Source: Drosophila persimilis
Lineage: Eukaryota; Arthropoda; Insecta; Diptera; Drosophilidae
Reading direction: 5' to 3'
NCBI RefSeq assembly: GCF_003286085.1
Contig: NW_020825294.1
Span: forward strand, 8,308,001-8,372,000
DNA: 64,000 nucleotides
Below are positions 59,801-64,000 of the stretch, in pieces. Numbering within the stretch: the first letter of the stretch is position 1; each line of letters starts with the position of its first letter. The position numbers and the translations under genes are program-made. The notes beneath the pieces were generated by a model. That model did no database searches. It was given only the letters and a program-made list of their open reading frames with translations, and had not been told where the DNA came from.

Positions 59801-61893
59801 TTTTGCTGCGGCTTCTGTGGAGACCGGCCCTCGGCTCCCCTCCCCAACCACAGAAAGCAATTTGCATTTGCACTTTCCGCATTTCGCATTTCGTATTGCG
59901 CTTGTTTATGGCCATTTTGGATACTGGGGGCTTGACGAGTCCTTAGTGAAATGGAGCGGGCGGGATTAGGGCTTTTAAGGGGCTTTTGGGGGCGAGCAAA
60001 AGAGCTGGGGAAAGGGTTAAAGAGTAATACAGATACTGATACGGATATGGATACGGATACTGATAAATTTTGGGTATTGTCTAATTGATTTGGAAACCCT
60101 TTGAGGTTTTGGCTGTCAAACTTTTCCACTGCCTTAACCGAATGCCTGGAGCCCCACAAAAGCCAAGAAACAATTTAATCAATCACTAGGGGGGGAGGAA
60201 CAACAAAAATCTGGAACCTGTTTGACTTCCGAAAGTTCCATTGCGCAAATTGATAAATCCTTTAATGTTTCCCCGGAACACAAGAGCGAAGGGCCAAGGG
60301 CTCGGCAGGGGCCTGACACACACACACACATGTACTGCGCGGGGTGGGGAGGAGGAGGGGGGAAATCAACTTTCGATTTCGGCGAAATAAATCCACTTTA
60401 CAGATTGAGACGTCGCTGGAGGAGCGACACACACGTGCGCGGTGAGAGGGACAGCCATATGCCCGACAGAGAGGGGTAGTACTCGTATGTTGTGCTCGAA
60501 TAATTGAATTCATCAAAGTTAACTCGCACAATTGTTAACTGGTTGGAATGGAGGCACAGCCAGCATCTTCAATGCCTGAAGCTCCTCTGGGTGGCGGATC
60601 CAGCATTTGTTCGAGTTTAGTTCGGCAAACTTTGGGTGTGCGCGGCCTTTGATGATGGCACGGGAGTCGGCGCCTAAACTCGCTAAAAAGAATGGCGTCT
60701 AAAAAGATTTGCGAATTGACAAAGTGCAAGTAGGTCTTGGGGCACGAACACGGCAAATGAACGAAGGGGGGTGGAGGGGCCCCCTAAGGACACACAACGA
60801 CAAACAACTTGAAAATCCATGTCAGTGTCACGTAGCAGCGTGTGCCACACACAAGAAGAACAATACGAGTGGCAACACCCGCCGCAACAACAAAGCAAGA
60901 GCAACCAAAGTGTGCTCAAGACAATACAGCAGCGGATACAGTCAATATGACAAATCTCGGATACACTAATAGATAGATAGATGGCAGGAATGTATCCGAT
61001 AGGATGGTCCTGCAGGCGTCCCAGAATTAGGGACTAGTAGGCGATTATACCGACTGAAACGTGGTGCCCACAAACCTCATCCCTGAGCCCATGTACCCTC
61101 CTGCGGAGCTTATCCTCCACCTCTATTAAGGTCTCTAGCTTTATCCGCTGCCCCTGCCCGCCTTGCGATTTCATGGCCTTCATTGTTTTTGTCTGCTGAT
61201 TGGTGTCTTTGTGTTTTGTTTTTTCTCTGTTGTGTATCCGACGCACCCGCTCATCACATCATCTCAGGCTTCATTGGCATCCCCTCGAAGATGCTCACAT
61301 TGCTTATACGCCACGTTGCACGCTCCCTTGATTAAGTCGTTCGTTTGGCGTGTTTAATCAATTATGCGACGTTTGCATATTCGCAGAGCTCCTCGAGTTA
61401 TTTTCGCTAATCACTGGATTACAATAAACATAAGCCGGTCCCCTCAGAGGTAATGTCCCGAGAGCGAGGCCCCTTGGCTTAAGGTGGTCTATGCAGCCCC
61501 CTGTTCAGGTCATTTTTCATTCTGATGAAAATATTGATTTCCATTCACTTCCGCCTTCCACTCTCCTCGTTCCACTACTGTGATGTTGATGTCTGTTTGT
61601 CAGTCTAACGATTGCTTCAATGGTTACCTAGAGGGGAGTGCCCGTGCCCTTGTCCATGCCACCCATCAATGGAAAAGAGAAACTTTCCCCCGATTACATT
61701 CGTTTGCCCATCGATTGGCTGGTCCCCGCAAAGATTTATGAGTTGTCCGCCTCGGAGTCGGGGCCAGGCAAATGAAATATCGCCAGTGGGCAAATATTTG
61801 CGATGCGGAAGGCGCGTGATTCGATTCTGGAGCCAAACGCAGCCAGGTGAGCTCCGCTCCACTGCTTCCGCTCGAAGCAAACCAAATCAAGGA

Positions 61894-61932
<39 letters not shown>
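61894..61932. repeat. (CAGC)n microsatellite
   Basis: Nine or so uninterrupted tetranucleotide units. Confidence 0.95.
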
Positions 61933-64000
61933 CTGCACCTGGGTGGCACAGCAGCACAGTGGTTCAAGGGGTATTTGTTATTCAATGGGTAACAATTGTG
62001 CTGCAGTAAAAGGTCTTACTTATATATGAAAGACAGGGAGTTACATTAGAAATATCACTATAAACCTATTCCTGTTTTTACACTGTAGATTGGTTCCTGA
62101 AAAACCTCGTAAAAACAGAATTAGGTGTAAATTCCAGAAGAATTTCAAATTGTTTCTTTTTGAATTGTTTTTAGGTCTTTAAGGTTAGAGAGAGAAGCCA
62201 GCCCCTTGAAGATCTGGTTAGATATGGAATATTTCCTTCATTCCGACAGGGACATCAGGGAGGTACGTTCAGGGACGTTCTTAAAAGAAAAATTCATAGA
62301 AAAAAAGGTATTTAAGATTTTAAAAGCTCTATTGAAATCTATATCTTTAATAGTTCTAAATCGTATAAATCTTGACAGAACTACTCCACCAACTATTGTA
62401 AATATTGTTGAAAGCCAAAGCCCTTCAGAAAGTTTCAATGAAATGGCATTGGAGCATATTTTTCGTGAGGATTATTTAGGAGAGCACTTGTAATGTCTTC
62501 TTGATGTTTTCCATCCGATCTAAAGGGATGGCCCGTTATTCCATCCAATCTAACCTTCTAATCGATAGTTGCACACATCGATATATTCATCTAGTGTTGC
62601 TAAAGTTTAATCGATAGATACTAGATTGTTCTTCTTGATAAATACCAATGAATCTAGGAATCGCTAGCCTTGATCTATTTCCTACAACTACCCTGATCTG
62701 CCAATGCAATTTCTGCCCCAAAAAGACCCACCTTGCACCACGGTGCATCGTTTAAATATTTACCATTGCTTAGCTGCTGGAATTGCGACTGCTGGATGAC
62801 AAGTAATAAGGTCATCAAAACGCCAACGTTCGATGCGGTTTTGTCGACTGATTTATGAAGTTGTGTGGTCAGCATACAGCTCGGAGATGGTGGAGAGCCG
62901 AGGGACACGGGGGGCCAGCCCGGCATGACAACTCAATTGAGGACATCGAGCATACGCCACGTTGTTCGCAGCTACCTTTTTGGGGGGCAAGGCAAGGATG
63001 TGTCGCTTGGCCAGTCACAGATTTGCTTTGTGCCTGTGCCGGGAGCTTCCTCTTGTCGGTGGCTTTTTCGGGCAAGCGATTTATAAACGTTGCCAGCATA
63101 AATAAACCAACAGATGTTTTGGGGGAAAACCCATAAAGAACTGAACGGCAACATGTGCTCGGAGTCGAACTCGGACACGGACACGGCCTTCGTTTTTTCG
63201 CTCTTCTCGCTGTATTTATTTACTTTTTCTTTACTCTTTTATAAAATATTTTTTAATGCAGCCACAGTGTTGCCAATTTGTGCAGATTTATAGAGGCTGC
63301 CAACGTCATCGTCCTGGGAGTAGCCAACAAAAGCAAAAAAGGAAACAGCCAACCAACGGTGGTCGGGTCTGGTCTGTTGACAATCGCCACAGGAAGTGGG
63401 CAAGCAAAATGCAAGGATGGATCGTGCATTGTTGCTGGCCCAGCCTCGAAAGGGTCATAACTGATTGCTGCAAACACTTATGCGATGGGGCAAGGGGATG
63501 GGCAGAAACACACGTCGGTTGACTGGACAACACGCAGCGGCCAGACGGCCGGACGGCCAGCAGGAAGCAGGCCCCTGGGAGCACTCGAACGGAGGACAAT
63601 GCCGCGCATCGAATGACCATTTGATGGGTGTTCTTGGCAACGACTCTTTGCACTGGGGTTACTCATGAGTGGCAAGGTGGAAAAATATATGGGTGTTTCT
63701 GAAAAGGAACATTTTGAACCGATTTTTAGCCCAAAATTATTCATTTATTAACTGTTGAGGGTTTTGCTAGCAAATTATAAGATCTTCGAATAGAAACCAG
63801 TCGCGGTACGTGAATACCCATACTGTGATGCGTTGATGGCTGGTCTGGGGGCAAATAAAGAATCGAGTTTGTCAATTTGAGGGGATAATAGATTTAGTAT
63901 GTTATGCCTGGCATTTACAAAGCTGTCACTGGTTGTTGTCTCTCATGGTCCGGGCCTGCGGAGACTGCAATTGAATTGCTTTTCACCCTTCGCCTGGCCA

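Larger units (their letters stand above)
48548..64000 (-). other. Syt1 upstream non-coding region (5' UTR introns and intergenic)
   Basis: 15.5 kb with no coding exon I can support on either strand. The acceptor at about 48565-48569 implies that an untranslated first exon lies somewhere here. GAGA-rich stretches at 54910-54985 and 55165-55200, flanked by (TG)n and (CA)n, and a second set near 56115-56140, are plausible promoter-proximal sequences. Other content is simple repeats: 49880-49997, 56831-56880, 57127-57157 (ACCGG), 59581-59631 (CATTCTGC), 61894-61932 (CAGC). Clusters of ATCGATA motifs lie at 62565-62620. Confidence 0.55.

Noticed and set aside
61612..61992. Frames rich in PASQ or AGWL repeats
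   Set aside because: Created by the (CAGC)n microsatellite.
62206..62493. 95-codon plus-strand frame
   Set aside because: No ATG at its start, AT-rich, no splice or family support; upstream of Syt1 with nothing conserved nearby.

Overview
This is eukaryotic nuclear DNA from a Drosophila. It has small GT-AG introns of about 50-75 nt, long AT-rich introns, many (GA)n, (CA)n and (TA)n microsatellites, and a gene order I recognise from Muller element B (region 23A of D. melanogaster): Pgk, an acidic nuclear protein, HemK2, Snapin, Tnpo-SR, a sorting nexin, aph-1, Taf10b, Taf10, HINT1, a RABL3-like GTPase and Syt1. The species is not D. melanogaster, judging by two stretches of extra genes. An obscura-group fly is possible but not proven. 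There are no operons, CRISPR arrays or other prokaryotic features.

Layout. 1-696: 5' end of Pgk (minus, runs off the window). 697-5541: divergent upstream DNA. 5542-8775: three-exon acidic protein, then a long A-rich 3' region. 10931-12753 (minus): a P-element-type THAP/DDE transposase gene with three exons whose introns sit where P-element introns sit, no visible terminal repeats and no fourth exon. 13702-15040: a six-exon DUF4806-like gene, followed by a decayed copy of one of its own exons. 15572-25103: the compact housekeeping block HemK2, Snapin, Tnpo-SR, SNX20/21-like, aph-1, Taf10b, Taf10, with intergenic gaps of 7 to about 850 bp.

25.2-30.3 kb is an island of copied and broken genes between Taf10 and HINT1: a truncated intronless crol (crooked legs) copy, a proline-rich pseudogene tail, a JmjC (HSPBAP1-like) pseudogene, a divergent pair of unrecognised genes (one with 30-bp repeats encoding an acidic tract, the other resembling the RNase H part of a P-superfamily transposase), and an aldehyde dehydrogenase pseudogene. 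30758-31286 is HINT1, convergent with a RABL3-like gene (31364-32161). From 33 kb on the window is essentially Syt1: a long 3' UTR, eight coding exons between 37512 and 48547, and over 15 kb of upstream non-coding DNA with splice evidence for at least one untranslated 5' exon.

How they fit: the conserved genes do unrelated housekeeping or neuronal jobs (glycolysis, eRF1/histone methylation, BLOC-1/BORC trafficking, SR-protein import, gamma-secretase, TFIID/SAGA, synaptic calcium sensing). The novelty lies in the two insertion islands. The strongest candidate for an undescribed system is the P-element-derived gene at 10.9-12.8 kb, which keeps the catalytic aspartates and glutamate but stops at the position where P-element repressor proteins stop.

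Exon coordinates were worked out by hand from splice sites and reading frame. Gene names rest on remembered protein families, not on database searches.
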